Part shown: one piece after another, positions 8,276 through 16,696 of the stretch
How positions within the stretch are numbered: position 1 is the stretch's first letter
How the letters are laid out: each line of letters starts with the position of its first letter
Assembly: GCA_902790325.1 (NCBI GenBank)
Contig: CADARP010000017.1
Span: forward strand, 1-44,400
Length of the DNA: 44,400 bases
Reading direction: 5' to 3'
From: Oscillospiraceae bacterium
GTDB taxonomy: Bacteria; Bacillota; Clostridia; Oscillospirales; Acutalibacteraceae
Translations under genes and position numbers: made by a program
Notes under the pieces: generated by a model
Told to the model about the DNA's origin: nothing
What the model saw: only the letters and a program-made list of their open reading frames with translations
The model's database searches: none

Positions 8276-8312
8276 ACAGCCGTGTCCCCATCGGGATGCG
8301 GCTGTTTTTTTA
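8276..8312 (+). terminator. Rho-independent terminator
   Basis: ACAGCCG pairs with CGGCTGT, and an inner TCCC/GGGA stem extends it; a run of seven T follows. It closes the single-gene unit at 7883-8260. Confidence 0.88.
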
Positions 8313-8360
8313 TCAATTTTTACAAAAATATGAATCTTTTATAAATCTTGCATTTTCTAT

Positions 8361-8409
8361 TTGAAAAACACGGAAAAGTGTGCTATCATACATACTGTAT
8401 CACTATAAT
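8361..8409 (+). promoter_or_regulatory. Promoter region of the ten-gene cluster
   Basis: TTGAAA at 8361-8366 and TATCAT at 8384-8389 are 17 bp apart. A second, perfect TATAAT lies at 8404-8409 without a good -35. Either could start the transcript about 30-50 nt before the GTG at 8442. Confidence 0.6.
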
Positions 8410-8441
8410 GGGGATAATTTCCATAGGAAGGAGCGCACGCC

Positions 8442-9926
8442 GTGAAGGAGCTGGAGAATACCTCGCAGTCTGTTCCCAAGGGGAAACGGTTCTGTACGAT
8501 CTGCGGCGAGGTCAAGCGGGTGCACTATTTCGAGGGCGATTCGACCCATTGCAGCGCCTGCTGCGAGAAAATGCTGCACACGCGCCTGAACGCCCGGTAC
8601 ATCCCGTTCGTGCTGGTTTTGCTGGCTGTCCTGGCGGCGTCGGTGTTCCTTTCCGTTCAAACCGTGTCCTTCTGCAGAGGCTTTTTGCCCGCGCGCGAGG
8701 CGATGCGGGACAAGCGTCTGACGGACGCAAACGAGCTGTATGCCGACATGATCAGCGGCGCGTCCGAGCGCAACGCCCGTCTGCTGGTCGGCGGAAATCC
8801 GGATGACGGCGGATCGATCCCCGCGCCGACCTGGACGTTTTTTGAACCGGGCGCGCGCACATGGGCGCGCTATCTCGACACATACGCAATGGTCTATTCG
8901 ACGTATGATGCGTCGTCTGTCGCGCAGAGTTCGCTGGACGCCGAAACGTGCGCACGCGTTCGCATGATCGCCGATCTGTACAAGGCAAAACAGGCATATG
9001 AGGATACGCTCGCGTACGCGTCGGAGGTTGAGGCCGCGCACCCGTTTGAAGGCGCGGAAAATATGCCGTTCGACGAGATCATCGGTGACTTGACAGCGCA
9101 CGCCGACAAGAGCGGTTCGCGCTTTGTCAAGGGATATATCGAGTATTACAAGGGTATGGCGGCAAAGTTTTACAAAGCGGACGATCCTTCTTTTTCCGCC
9201 GCGTACTTTGAAAACATGCTGCGGTATCTGCCGAATGATTTCATGACCGCGTACACGGCCGAGGCGGACGCCGCGATCCAGGCGCAGGACTACGATGCGG
9301 CGATCGGGGCATACGAGAAGATCCTCGAAAAGAACCGGAACGAAACAGACGCCTATCTGTCTGTCGCCGAGATGGCGTTCCTGGGCGGCAATGACGAAAA
9401 ACGCACGGCCGCTCTCGCGCACTTCGACGAGGACGATCCGCAGCGCCTGCGCATGGAGATGCGGTTTGCGCTGCGCAGCGGCAAGCTGGACGAGGCCGTA
9501 AACGTGCGCGAACGAGCAGCGCGGACGGCCGACGTGAAAGCGGAAGAAATCTTCAACAAGATGCTTGCGGACCAGGCCATCGATACGGACAACCGAACGG
9601 TTCTGCTGAACTATTTGTCTTATGCCGTTGAAAACGCGGCGCTTGCGCTTGTGCAGGGCGACGCGAAAACAGCGTTCACCATCGCATACGGCGGGGCATT
9701 CAATTACGCCTATTATTACGCCTATCTGACCAATGATTCCGGCGCTTTCTCAAAACCGCTTATCAACATCGCAACACTTTGCGCATCACTGGTCAAGGAC
9801 CAGGACGCGCTCAAAGCGATCCGCGAGATCGGCGCGTGTGATGCGACGACGCAGGATCTGATCGACGGCAAGCTGAAGATGACCATGCGCGAGCTTTTCG
9901 TGGAAAGGAAGGCGGAGATCATATGA
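8442..9926 (+). CDS. Zinc-ribbon, single-TM protein with TPR-like repeats
   Basis: 494 residues with a GTG start behind GGAAGGAG. Residues ~18-43 carry two Cys pairs (CTICGEVKR and CSACCEK), a probable zinc ribbon. Residues ~53-78 are a hydrophobic helix. The rest is helical and TPR-like, clearest around AAIQAQDYDAAIGAYEKILE and LRSGKLDEAVNVRE. No enzymatic motif is visible; the helical part may hold a partner at the membrane. It is the first gene of a tight cluster and its stop overlaps the next start (ATGA at 9923). The function is not recognised. Confidence 0.82.
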   Translation: MKELENTSQSVPKGKRFCTICGEVKRVHYFEGDSTHCSACCEKMLHTRLNARYIPFVLVLLAVLAASVFLSVQTVSFCRGFLPAREAMRDKRLTDANELYADMISGASERNARLLVGGNPDDGGSIPAPTWTFFEPGARTWARYLDTYAMVYSTYDASSVAQSSLDAETCARVRMIADLYKAKQAYEDTLAYASEVEAAHPFEGAENMPFDEIIGDLTAHADKSGSRFVKGYIEYYKGMAAKFYKADDPSFSAAYFENMLRYLPNDFMTAYTAEADAAIQAQDYDAAIGAYEKILEKNRNETDAYLSVAEMAFLGGNDEKRTAALAHFDEDDPQRLRMEMRFALRSGKLDEAVNVRERAARTADVKAEEIFNKMLADQAIDTDNRTVLLNYLSYAVENAALALVQGDAKTAFTIAYGGAFNYAYYYAYLTNDSGAFSKPLINIATLCASLVKDQDALKAIREIGACDATTQDLIDGKLKMTMRELFVERKAEII

Positions 9927-10468
9927 CGCAATTCTTCTGGATTTTCGGCTGCCTGACGGTCTGCGGGGCGGTGCTGCGCGCTTACTTCGAGCATCTGACG
10001 CTCAAACTCTGCCGTGTGCCGGTGGAGGATCGCACGTATCTGCAGCGCAACGAGCTGTTCGGCCACGTGGAGCACAAACCCGCGCAGTCATTCGCAAAGA
10101 ACTTCTGCATCTGCTTTTTGCCCGGTCTGCTCGTGTGCCTTATCGGCGCGTTGATTGCCCTGCCCGCCGTGCTGCAGCTTTTCGTCATGGGCGTTATGCC
10201 GCGCAATATCGCAGACGGCAGGGTTTCGGTGATGTTTATCGTGTGCGCGGTGCTGCTGTATTTCGGCGTCAGTCTGCTTTGCCACGCATTCCCGACATAT
10301 GAAGATACGCTGTATCTGTGGGAGAATCGGAAGCAGGCGCACCCGGCGGTCAGGATACTGCTGTTTATCCCGATCGTGTGCTTGCGCGCAGGCGCATTTC
10401 TGGCGCGGTTCGGCTTCTGGCAGATTGCTGCCGCGGCCGCCGCTGTAGTATGGATTATCCGGATGTAG
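9923..10468 (+). CDS. Small integral membrane protein, function unknown
   Basis: 181 residues with about four hydrophobic segments: near the N-terminus (FFWIFGCLTVCGAVL), at ~65-90 (FLPGLLVCLIGALIALPAV), at ~103-120 and at the C-terminus (FGFWQIAAAAAAVVWII). A cytosolic stretch YLQRNELFGHVEHKP lies between the first two. The start overlaps the preceding stop by 4 nt, indicating translational coupling to the TPR-like protein, and SufC follows after 10 nt. No family recognised. Confidence 0.8.
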   Translation: MTQFFWIFGCLTVCGAVLRAYFEHLTLKLCRVPVEDRTYLQRNELFGHVEHKPAQSFAKNFCICFLPGLLVCLIGALIALPAVLQLFVMGVMPRNIADGRVSVMFIVCAVLLYFGVSLLCHAFPTYEDTLYLWENRKQAHPAVRILLFIPIVCLRAGAFLARFGFWQIAAAAAAVVWIIRM

Positions 10469-10478
10469 GAGAAAAACT

Positions 10479-11216
10479 ATGTTAGAACTCAAGCATATAT
10501 CCTTTCAAGTGGACGACGGCAGCCGTGAGCTGGGCATCCTCGACGACGTGAGCTTCACGCTCGAGGACGGCCGTTTCTTTGTGATCACCGGCCCGAACGG
10601 CGGCGGCAAGTCCACGCTGGCACGAATCATCATGGGCATCGAAAAACCGACGGCGGGACAGATCCTGCTCAACGGACGCGACATCACCGATCTCGACGTG
10701 ACGGAACGCGCACGTCTGGGTATCGGCTATGCGTTCCAGCAGCCGCCGCGTTTCAAAGGGCTGACGGTACGGCGTCTGCTGAGCCTCGCGCACGGCAGCG
10801 ATCTGCCGGAGGACGCGTGCTGCGCATATCTGACGAACGTGGGTCTGTGCTCGCGCGATTACCTCAACCGCGAGGTGGACGCGTCGCTGTCCGGCGGCGA
10901 GGTCAAGCGCATCGAGATCGCCACGCTGATGGCACGCGAACTGGAAGTCGCGATCTTCGACGAGCCGGAGGCGGGCATCGACCTGTGGAGCTTTGCGATG
11001 CTCGTGCAGTCGTTCAAGAATCTTTCCCGCGGCAAGCACAAGAGCGTGATCCTGATCTCGCATCAGGAGCGGATCATGCAGCTCGCGGATGAAATACTGG
11101 TCGTTGCGGACGGCAGAATCCGCACGCGCGGCAGCCGCGACGAGATCTTCCCCGATCTTCTGGGGCAGTTCGACGAGGACTGCGGTTTTCGCGGAAAGGA
11201 GGCGCAGGCGCAATGA
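10479..11216 (+). CDS. sufC: SufC-type ATPase of iron-sulfur cluster assembly
   Basis: 245-residue ABC ATPase with Walker A GPNGGGKST (near residue 39), Q-loop in YAFQQPPRFKG, signature LSGGEVKR, Walker B VAIFDEPEAGIDLW and switch His in LISHQERI. The QQPP and LSGGEVKRIE forms are typical of SufC, the cytosolic ATPase that works with SufB/SufD scaffolds. The next gene encodes the SufB/D-type partner with a 4-nt overlap. No sufS, sufU or separate sufD is nearby, so this looks like a two-component SufC-SufB set. Confidence 0.9.
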   Translation: MLELKHISFQVDDGSRELGILDDVSFTLEDGRFFVITGPNGGGKSTLARIIMGIEKPTAGQILLNGRDITDLDVTERARLGIGYAFQQPPRFKGLTVRRLLSLAHGSDLPEDACCAYLTNVGLCSRDYLNREVDASLSGGEVKRIEIATLMARELEVAIFDEPEAGIDLWSFAMLVQSFKNLSRGKHKSVILISHQERIMQLADEILVVADGRIRTRGSRDEIFPDLLGQFDEDCGFRGKEAQAQ

Positions 11217-12136
11217 TGGATGAACTGCTTTCCGGACTTTTGCGCAGCATTGCCGACATCAGCGACGTTCCGACAGTCGGCGCATACAATATCCGCAAGG
11301 ACGGCGAGGGCATTTCACGCCGCTCGACCGAAACGGTACAGATCGAACCGAAGGCCGACAAACCCGGCATCGACATCCGCGTCGCCCCGTTTTCCAAGGC
11401 GGAAAAGGTGCATATCCCCGTTGTCATCACCAAAAGCGGCGTAAACGATCTGGTTTACAACGACTTTTATATCGGCGAAGGCGCCGACGTGGAGATCGTC
11501 GCGGGATGCGGCATCCACAACTCCGGCTGCGAAACGTCGGAGCATGACGGCATCCACCGCTTCTTCATCGGCAAGGGCGCAAAGGTGCGCTACGTCGAGA
11601 AGCATTACGGCGAGGGCGACGGTACGGGCGGCCGCATCCTCAATCCCACCACGGTGGTGGAACTGGGCGAGAATGCCGTCTGTGAAATGGAAATGGTCCA
11701 GATCAAAGGCGTGGATTCCACGCTGCGCGAGACGACCGCGCGTCTCGAAAAGGGCGCGAAGCTGACTGTGATCGAGCGTCTCATGACGCACGGCGACCAG
11801 ACCGCGCGCTCCGACATGGTGATCGAACTCAACGGCACGGGCGCGGCGGCGCAAATCATCTCGCGCTCCGTGGCGAAAGATCAAAGCGATCAGGTGTTCA
11901 ATCCGCGAGCGGTCGGCAACGCGATGTGCCACGCACACGTGCAGTGCGACTCCATCATCATGGACCGGGCGCATATCCGCTCGATCCCGGAGATCGCGGC
12001 CAACCATTGTGACGCGCAGATCATCCATGAAGCGGCGATCGGCCGCATCAACAACGACCAGCTGACGAAACTGCGGACGCTGGGACTGACGGAAAGCGAA
12101 GCGGAAGCTGTCATCATTGAGGGCTTCTTGAAATAA
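11213..12136 (+). CDS. sufB: SufB/SufD-family Fe-S scaffold, short form
   Basis: 307 residues covering the SufBD beta-helix core. The C-terminus is diagnostic: HAHVQCDSIIMD, then IPEIAANHCDAQIIHEAAIGRI, then a DQLxxLRTLGLTESEAE helix. A Cys is kept in the QCDS motif, as at the cluster-assembly Cys of SufB. The protein is much shorter than classical SufB (~470 residues) because the N-terminal region is absent. That matches compact SufB partners of the minimal SufBC (SMS-type) systems reported in archaea and some anaerobes. It overlaps sufC by 4 nt. The symbol reflects family; SufD is the alternative name. Confidence 0.87.
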   Translation: MMDELLSGLLRSIADISDVPTVGAYNIRKDGEGISRRSTETVQIEPKADKPGIDIRVAPFSKAEKVHIPVVITKSGVNDLVYNDFYIGEGADVEIVAGCGIHNSGCETSEHDGIHRFFIGKGAKVRYVEKHYGEGDGTGGRILNPTTVVELGENAVCEMEMVQIKGVDSTLRETTARLEKGAKLTVIERLMTHGDQTARSDMVIELNGTGAAAQIISRSVAKDQSDQVFNPRAVGNAMCHAHVQCDSIIMDRAHIRSIPEIAANHCDAQIIHEAAIGRINNDQLTKLRTLGLTESEAEAVIIEGFLK

Positions 12137-12157
12137 AAAATAGGAGGTTTTTCTTAA

Positions 12158-13630
12158 ATGGCAAAGACCAAAACCGCACCGGAAAACGGCCTGAAGCTGC
12201 CCTACGGCAAAACCATACTGATGGGGTTTGCGTTTATGGCTTCCTCCATCGCATGGGGCGTATACGACCCGTTCGTCACGTCGATCCTCGACAGAATGCT
12301 CGGCGCATCCTCGACGATCGAACATTGGAGCGCCGCTTTGGCGGAAAAGATGCCGATCCTGCTGAAATTCATGGAGGCACAGGGCGAGTCCGGATTTACG
12401 CTTGTGCCGCTGTTCATCGGTATCATCATGACGTTTGACAACATATTCGGCGTGATTTTCCAGCCGACGTTCGGCAAGCTGTCCGACCGTACCCATTCGC
12501 GCTTCGGAAAAAGAAAGCCGTTTATCATGTTCGGCGCGCCTGTCGCCGCCATCCTGTTCATTCTCATTCCGCGCATGACGACTGTTCCCGCGCTGATGGC
12601 ATGCATCATCCTGTTCGTGTTCACGATGTCGCTGTGGCGCGCGCCGTGCGTGGCGCTGATGCCCGACCTGACGCCGCCCGCGCTGCGCAGTGAAGGCAAC
12701 GCGGTCATCAACCTCGTCGGCGGCGTCGGTTCCATGCTTGCGCTGGTTGCGGCGACGATCGTCTGCGCTGTTTACGGCATCCCGAACGACAAGGCGCACG
12801 AGGCGCTCTACACGCCGCATGTGTTTGAATTTGCCGCTGTCGTGATGATCGTCTGCACGCTGATCGTGACGTTCCTTGTCAAGGAACCGGACAGCCGTCT
12901 GCACACCGAAGCCGAACGCAATCAGGAAGCGGACGCCAAAGCCAGGCACGAAGCGGAGAAGCAGGCGCGCAAGCAGGAAAAGGAAGCGCTCAAGGCGATC
13001 AAGCTCACCAAGGGCGAGCGCATCAGCCTGATCCTTATGCTTTGCGGTTTGTTCTTCCTGTTCTGCGGCGCGAACTCCATCCAGACGTTCTTTGCCCTGT
13101 TCGCCAGAGAGATCTTCGGCAAATCCCCGGGTGAAGCGACCAGAATGATGGCGATCTTTGCCGTGTCCACGGCGCTCGGCGCACTGCCGGCAGGCTGGCT
13201 CGGTAAGCGATTCGGCAGAAAGAAAACGATCATCCTCGGCTTGAGCATGTTCATTGCGGCGTTTGTCGCATATCTTCTCGTCACACGCATCACCGGCAAT
13301 CCCATGCTGGTGCTGGTCTACGTCGCACTTGTCTTCGGCGGCTTCGCCAACATGCTCATCACGGTCAACACGCTGCCGCTTGTTCTGGAGATCGGCGGCA
13401 TCCAGAAGGTCGGCACGTTTACCGGCTACTACTACACCGCGACGTTCTCCGCGCAGATCGCAACGCCGATCGTTTACGGCGTTGTGCGCATGCTCTCGGG
13501 AACCTACGCGTCTTTGTTCGTCTATTGTCCGATCTGTTTCGTACTGTCTTTCCTGTGTATCCTGGGCGTACGCCACGGCGAGGCGATCCCGGATGAGATC
13601 ATCCGAGAGGCAGAGCTTGCAGACGACTGA
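12158..13630 (+). CDS. MFS/GPH-type symporter (SLC45-like carrier)
   Basis: 490 residues with about 12 hydrophobic segments and an N-terminal Lys-rich tail. The loop between TM2 and TM3 carries GKLSDRTHSRFGKRKPFIMFG, the signature of the sugar-proton symporter (GPH/SLC45) branch. A charged central loop (residues ~245-285, rich in Glu/Lys/Ala/Arg) separates the two halves. A second RFGRKKTIILG motif marks the C-terminal half. The substrate is not evident; disaccharides are typical for relatives. AGGAGG precedes the ATG. Gaps of 21-22 nt to both neighbours place it in the same transcript as the SUF genes and the ABC pair. Confidence 0.85.
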   Translation: MAKTKTAPENGLKLPYGKTILMGFAFMASSIAWGVYDPFVTSILDRMLGASSTIEHWSAALAEKMPILLKFMEAQGESGFTLVPLFIGIIMTFDNIFGVIFQPTFGKLSDRTHSRFGKRKPFIMFGAPVAAILFILIPRMTTVPALMACIILFVFTMSLWRAPCVALMPDLTPPALRSEGNAVINLVGGVGSMLALVAATIVCAVYGIPNDKAHEALYTPHVFEFAAVVMIVCTLIVTFLVKEPDSRLHTEAERNQEADAKARHEAEKQARKQEKEALKAIKLTKGERISLILMLCGLFFLFCGANSIQTFFALFAREIFGKSPGEATRMMAIFAVSTALGALPAGWLGKRFGRKKTIILGLSMFIAAFVAYLLVTRITGNPMLVLVYVALVFGGFANMLITVNTLPLVLEIGGIQKVGTFTGYYYTATFSAQIATPIVYGVVRMLSGTYASLFVYCPICFVLSFLCILGVRHGEAIPDEIIREAELADD

Positions 13631-13652
13631 TATAGCATAAGGAGGTTATTCT

Positions 13653-14360
13653 ATGGCACTCATTGAAGTGGAACATCTCACCAAAACTTACGGAAGCCAT
13701 GTGGTTCTGGACGACATTTCGTTTGCGTTTGAAGGCGGTCAGATCATCGGCCTTCTCGGTCCGAACGGCAGCGGCAAAACGTCGCTCATCAAGATCCTGG
13801 TCGGTCTGATCACGGACTATTCCGGCGGCGCGTATATTGACGGTCATTCCGCCGATCCGCACACCAAGGCAATGGTCGCGTATCTGCCGGAGAAGACATA
13901 TCTGGCCGACTGGATGCGCTGTGTCGACGCGATCCAGTATTTTGCGGATTTCTTTGCGGATTTCGATCAGGAAAAGGCGCTGCGCATGCTCGAGCAGTTC
14001 CAGCTCCCGCCCAAGCAGCTGATCAAATCCATGTCCAAAGGCATGCAGGAAAAGCTGCAGCTTCTGCTGGTCATGTGCCGCAACGCAAAGCTGTATATCC
14101 TTGACGAGCCGCTCGGCGGTGTCGATCCCGCGGCGCGTGCGTTCATCCTCGATACCATCATGAAAAACCATCCCGCGGGCTCCACGATCATGCTGTCCAC
14201 GCATCTGATCTATGACGTGCAGCACATCTTCGACTCCGTGCTGATGATCGGCCGCGGCAAGGTGCTGGTCAAGGCAAGCGTGGACGAGCTGTGCAGCGAC
14301 GGACGCACGATCGAAGACATTTTCAAGGAGGTTTACCACTATGCTTGGCAAGTTAATTAA
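13653..14360 (+). CDS. ABC-2 type transporter ATP-binding protein
   Basis: 235 residues: Walker A GPNGSGKTS near residue 37, Walker B LYILDEPLGGVDPAA, and a non-canonical signature SMSKGMQEKLQLLL in place of LSGGQ, which is typical of YtrB/ABC-2 export-type ATPases. A switch His follows in LSTHLIYD. AAGGAGG precedes the ATG. The 3' end overlaps the permease gene by 20 nt, so the two form one transporter. Substrate unknown. Confidence 0.88.
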   Translation: MALIEVEHLTKTYGSHVVLDDISFAFEGGQIIGLLGPNGSGKTSLIKILVGLITDYSGGAYIDGHSADPHTKAMVAYLPEKTYLADWMRCVDAIQYFADFFADFDQEKALRMLEQFQLPPKQLIKSMSKGMQEKLQLLLVMCRNAKLYILDEPLGGVDPAARAFILDTIMKNHPAGSTIMLSTHLIYDVQHIFDSVLMIGRGKVLVKASVDELCSDGRTIEDIFKEVYHYAWQVN

Positions 14361-15174
14361 GCATGAACTCAAGTCCACCGCCCATTCCATGTTCGGCGTG
14401 TATCTGGCGGCGGCGATCACCTTCCTGTCCGCGACCGTCGTGCTGTTTCTCAACAGCCATGCGCTGAAAGTCGTCGGCGCGGTCGCCATGGTTCTGATCA
14501 CACTCGCTGTGCTGATCATTACGCTTCTGTGCATTTTTTCCATGTTCAACAAGTCGCTGTACGGCGCACAGGGTTATCTGAGCTTTACGCTTCCCGTGAC
14601 CGGCAAGCAGCTTCTTGCGGCCAAAACGATCGTCGCGGAGATCTGGACAACGCTCAGCTTTGTCTTTGTGGGCGTCGTATATGTGTACCTCGGGATCTAT
14701 ATCAGCTCGATCGTCAGCGACAGCACAAAGCAGGCGCTGAGCGCGGCATATGATCTGCTGCAGTCGTTCAAGTCGCTTCCGGACGCCAAGTCCATGCTGA
14801 AGCTCATCATCGCGTTTGCCTTCCTGCTGTTCATCCATTCGCTCTGCATTTATTTCCGCGTGGCGTTTTCGGTCACGGTGGCCAACACCAAGACCTTCCA
14901 GAAATACAATCCGCTCCTGATCGGGATTCTGATCTGGGCCGTTCTGCTTTTCATCACGTACGCCATCCTCGGAATCTCTCTTCTGATCCCCGTAGGTATT
15001 GCGTGTGACGCGAGCGGACTGAAAATCGTTGCCGGCGACGCGTTCTATGCGTTCGACAACAGCACGGTGCCCGCTATGCCGGTCGTGGTCGGTATTGTCT
15101 TCGAGATCCTGGAATGCGGCATGCTTTATGTCGCCACCGGCAACATCATGACCAACCGCGTCAATATCAAATAA
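14341..15174 (+). CDS. ABC transporter permease
   Basis: 277 residues with six hydrophobic segments: ~17-37, ~42-64, ~98-118, ~155-175, ~192-220 and ~240-262. The opening MLGKLIKHELKSTA and the sequence SFTLPVTGKQLLAAK are typical of ABC-2-like permeases of Firmicutes that pair with YtrB-like ATPases. It overlaps the ATPase gene by 20 nt. Its stop is separated from the nadD-yqeK ATG by a single base. Substrate unknown. Confidence 0.82.
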   Translation: MLGKLIKHELKSTAHSMFGVYLAAAITFLSATVVLFLNSHALKVVGAVAMVLITLAVLIITLLCIFSMFNKSLYGAQGYLSFTLPVTGKQLLAAKTIVAEIWTTLSFVFVGVVYVYLGIYISSIVSDSTKQALSAAYDLLQSFKSLPDAKSMLKLIIAFAFLLFIHSLCIYFRVAFSVTVANTKTFQKYNPLLIGILIWAVLLFITYAILGISLLIPVGIACDASGLKIVAGDAFYAFDNSTVPAMPVVVGIVFEILECGMLYVATGNIMTNRVNIK

Positions 15175-15175
15175 G

Positions 15176-16315
15176 ATGGCGATCGGGATTTTCGGCGGCA
15201 CCTTCAACCCGCCGCATTTGGGACACCTGCGTCTGGCGCGCGCATTTGCCGCGCGGTTTTCGCTGCAGCGCGTACTGGTGATCCCGACGTTCGTCCCGCC
15301 GCACAAGCAGACGCCCGATCTCGCAAACGCCGAAGCCCGCGTGCAGATGTGCCGGCTGCTGTTTGACGAAGCGCCGTTCGAGGTCAGCACGATGGAGATC
15401 GAGCGCGGCGGCCGCAGCTATACGGTCGAGACACTCGAGGCGCTGCATGCGCAATATCCGGACGAAGAGCTGTATTTGCTGATCGGCTCCGATATGCTTG
15501 AGACGCTCGACACATGGCACCGCGCCGGGGACATCCGCGCGCTCTGCACCGTCTGCGCCGCCGTGCGGGAAAAGGGAAAGACGCTCGACGCGAACGGCTG
15601 CGTGCTGCTGGAGGATTTCGATCCCATCGAGATCAGTTCCACGCAGGTGCGCGAACGTGTCCGGCTGGGACTGGACGTGACGGATGCTGTGGGCGAACCG
15701 GTCGCGCGGTTCATCGTGGAAAAGGGACTGTATGCCGATGCGTACACACCCGCGCGAAAACGCCTGCGCGAAAAGCTCGGCGATTACCGTTTGCGTCACA
15801 GCTTCTGTGTTGCGGATGCGGCGCAAATGCTTGCCGAACGGTACGGCGCCGATCCGGAAAAAGCCTATTTCGCCGGTCTTTTACACGACGTGATGAAAGA
15901 CACGCCGCGTGAGGATCAGAGGCGGATGATCGAAAACGGCGGAGCCGTTCTGACCGATGCGGAAAGCGCAAACGAAAAACTCTGGCACGCTGTTGCGGGC
16001 GAAGCGTATCTGCGCACGCAGATGGGCGTCCGCGATCCGGACGTGCTGAACGCTGTGCGGTATCATACCACCGGACGCGCAAAGATGTCGCTTCTCGAAA
16101 AGATCCTCTATGTGGCGGATTATATGTCCGCCGACCGCGAGTACAACGGTGTGGAGCGCATGCGGCGTCTGGCCGAAAGCAGTCTCGAGGAAGCGATGCT
16201 GTTCGGCCTGTCGTTCACCATCTCCGACCTCGCGCAGAAAGAGCAGATCATCCACCCGGACAGCGTGGACTGCTATAACGAAATCTGCATGGAAATGCAA
16301 AAGAAAGGAACATGA
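15176..16315 (+). CDS. nadD: NadD-YqeK fusion (NaMN adenylyltransferase + HD hydrolase)
   Basis: 379 residues joining two enzymes usually made separately. Residues 1-~190 are NadD: GIFGGTFNPPHLGHLRLA (nucleotidyltransferase GxFxPxHxGH), LIGSDMLETL and ISSTQVRERV. It makes nicotinate adenine dinucleotide in NAD synthesis. Residues ~200-379 are a YqeK-type HD domain: RLRHSFCVADAA, AGLLHDVMKD and YHTTGRAKMSLLEKILYVADY supply the metal-binding His/Asp set. YqeK relatives hydrolyse diadenosine tetraphosphate. There is no stop or frameshift between the halves. No strong ribosome site precedes the ATG, so translation is probably coupled to the permease stop one base upstream. It overlaps rsfS by 4 nt. 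Confidence 0.9.
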   Translation: MAIGIFGGTFNPPHLGHLRLARAFAARFSLQRVLVIPTFVPPHKQTPDLANAEARVQMCRLLFDEAPFEVSTMEIERGGRSYTVETLEALHAQYPDEELYLLIGSDMLETLDTWHRAGDIRALCTVCAAVREKGKTLDANGCVLLEDFDPIEISSTQVRERVRLGLDVTDAVGEPVARFIVEKGLYADAYTPARKRLREKLGDYRLRHSFCVADAAQMLAERYGADPEKAYFAGLLHDVMKDTPREDQRRMIENGGAVLTDAESANEKLWHAVAGEAYLRTQMGVRDPDVLNAVRYHTTGRAKMSLLEKILYVADYMSADREYNGVERMRRLAESSLEEAMLFGLSFTISDLAQKEQIIHPDSVDCYNEICMEMQKKGT

Positions 16316-16671
16316 CAATGACACCGAAAGAACTTGCTCTCAAAACGGCGGAGATCCTCGACAACAAAAAAGCCGAGGACATCAAAGTCATCGAAGTGAC
16401 CGAACAGACGATCGTGGCGGATTATTTCGTGCTGGCGACCGGCACATCCTCCACGCACGTCAAGGCGCTGGCCGACGACGTAGAATACGAGCTTGAGCAG
16501 ATCGGCGTGCACGACGGCCACATCGAAGGCCGCGCGACCGGCTGGGTGCTGCTGGACTACGGCGCGGTACTTGTACATGTATTTGACAAAGAGAGCCGCG
16601 CGTACTATAATTTAGAGCGGCTTTGGACAGACGCCAATCTGGTGGACCTGTCCGGCATTCTCAAGGACTGA
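16312..16671 (+). CDS. rsfS: Ribosomal silencing factor RsfS
   Basis: 119 residues matching RsfS/YbeB/Iojap over the full length: an EDIKVIEVTEQTIVADYFVLATG core, then HVKALADDVEYEL and GWVLLDYGAVLVHVF. RsfS binds ribosomal protein uL14 and blocks subunit joining under starvation. AAAGGA lies upstream; the ATG at 16312 overlaps the previous stop and another ATG at 16318 is possible. The position after nadD-yqeK and before leuS is the usual clostridial order. Confidence 0.93.
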   Translation: MTMTPKELALKTAEILDNKKAEDIKVIEVTEQTIVADYFVLATGTSSTHVKALADDVEYELEQIGVHDGHIEGRATGWVLLDYGAVLVHVFDKESRAYYNLERLWTDANLVDLSGILKD

Positions 16672-16696
16672 TCTTCCGAAAGGACTGTTATAAACC

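Noticed and set aside
11315-13576. 753-codon minus-strand frame over sufB and the MFS gene
   Set aside because: Product is a low-complexity Arg/His/Asp/Gln chain typical of antisense frames in GC-rich genes; both plus-strand genes have strong family motifs and ribosome sites.
16672-16696. T-box or leucine riboswitch before leuS
   Set aside because: Only 25 nt separate rsfS and leuS, which is far too short.
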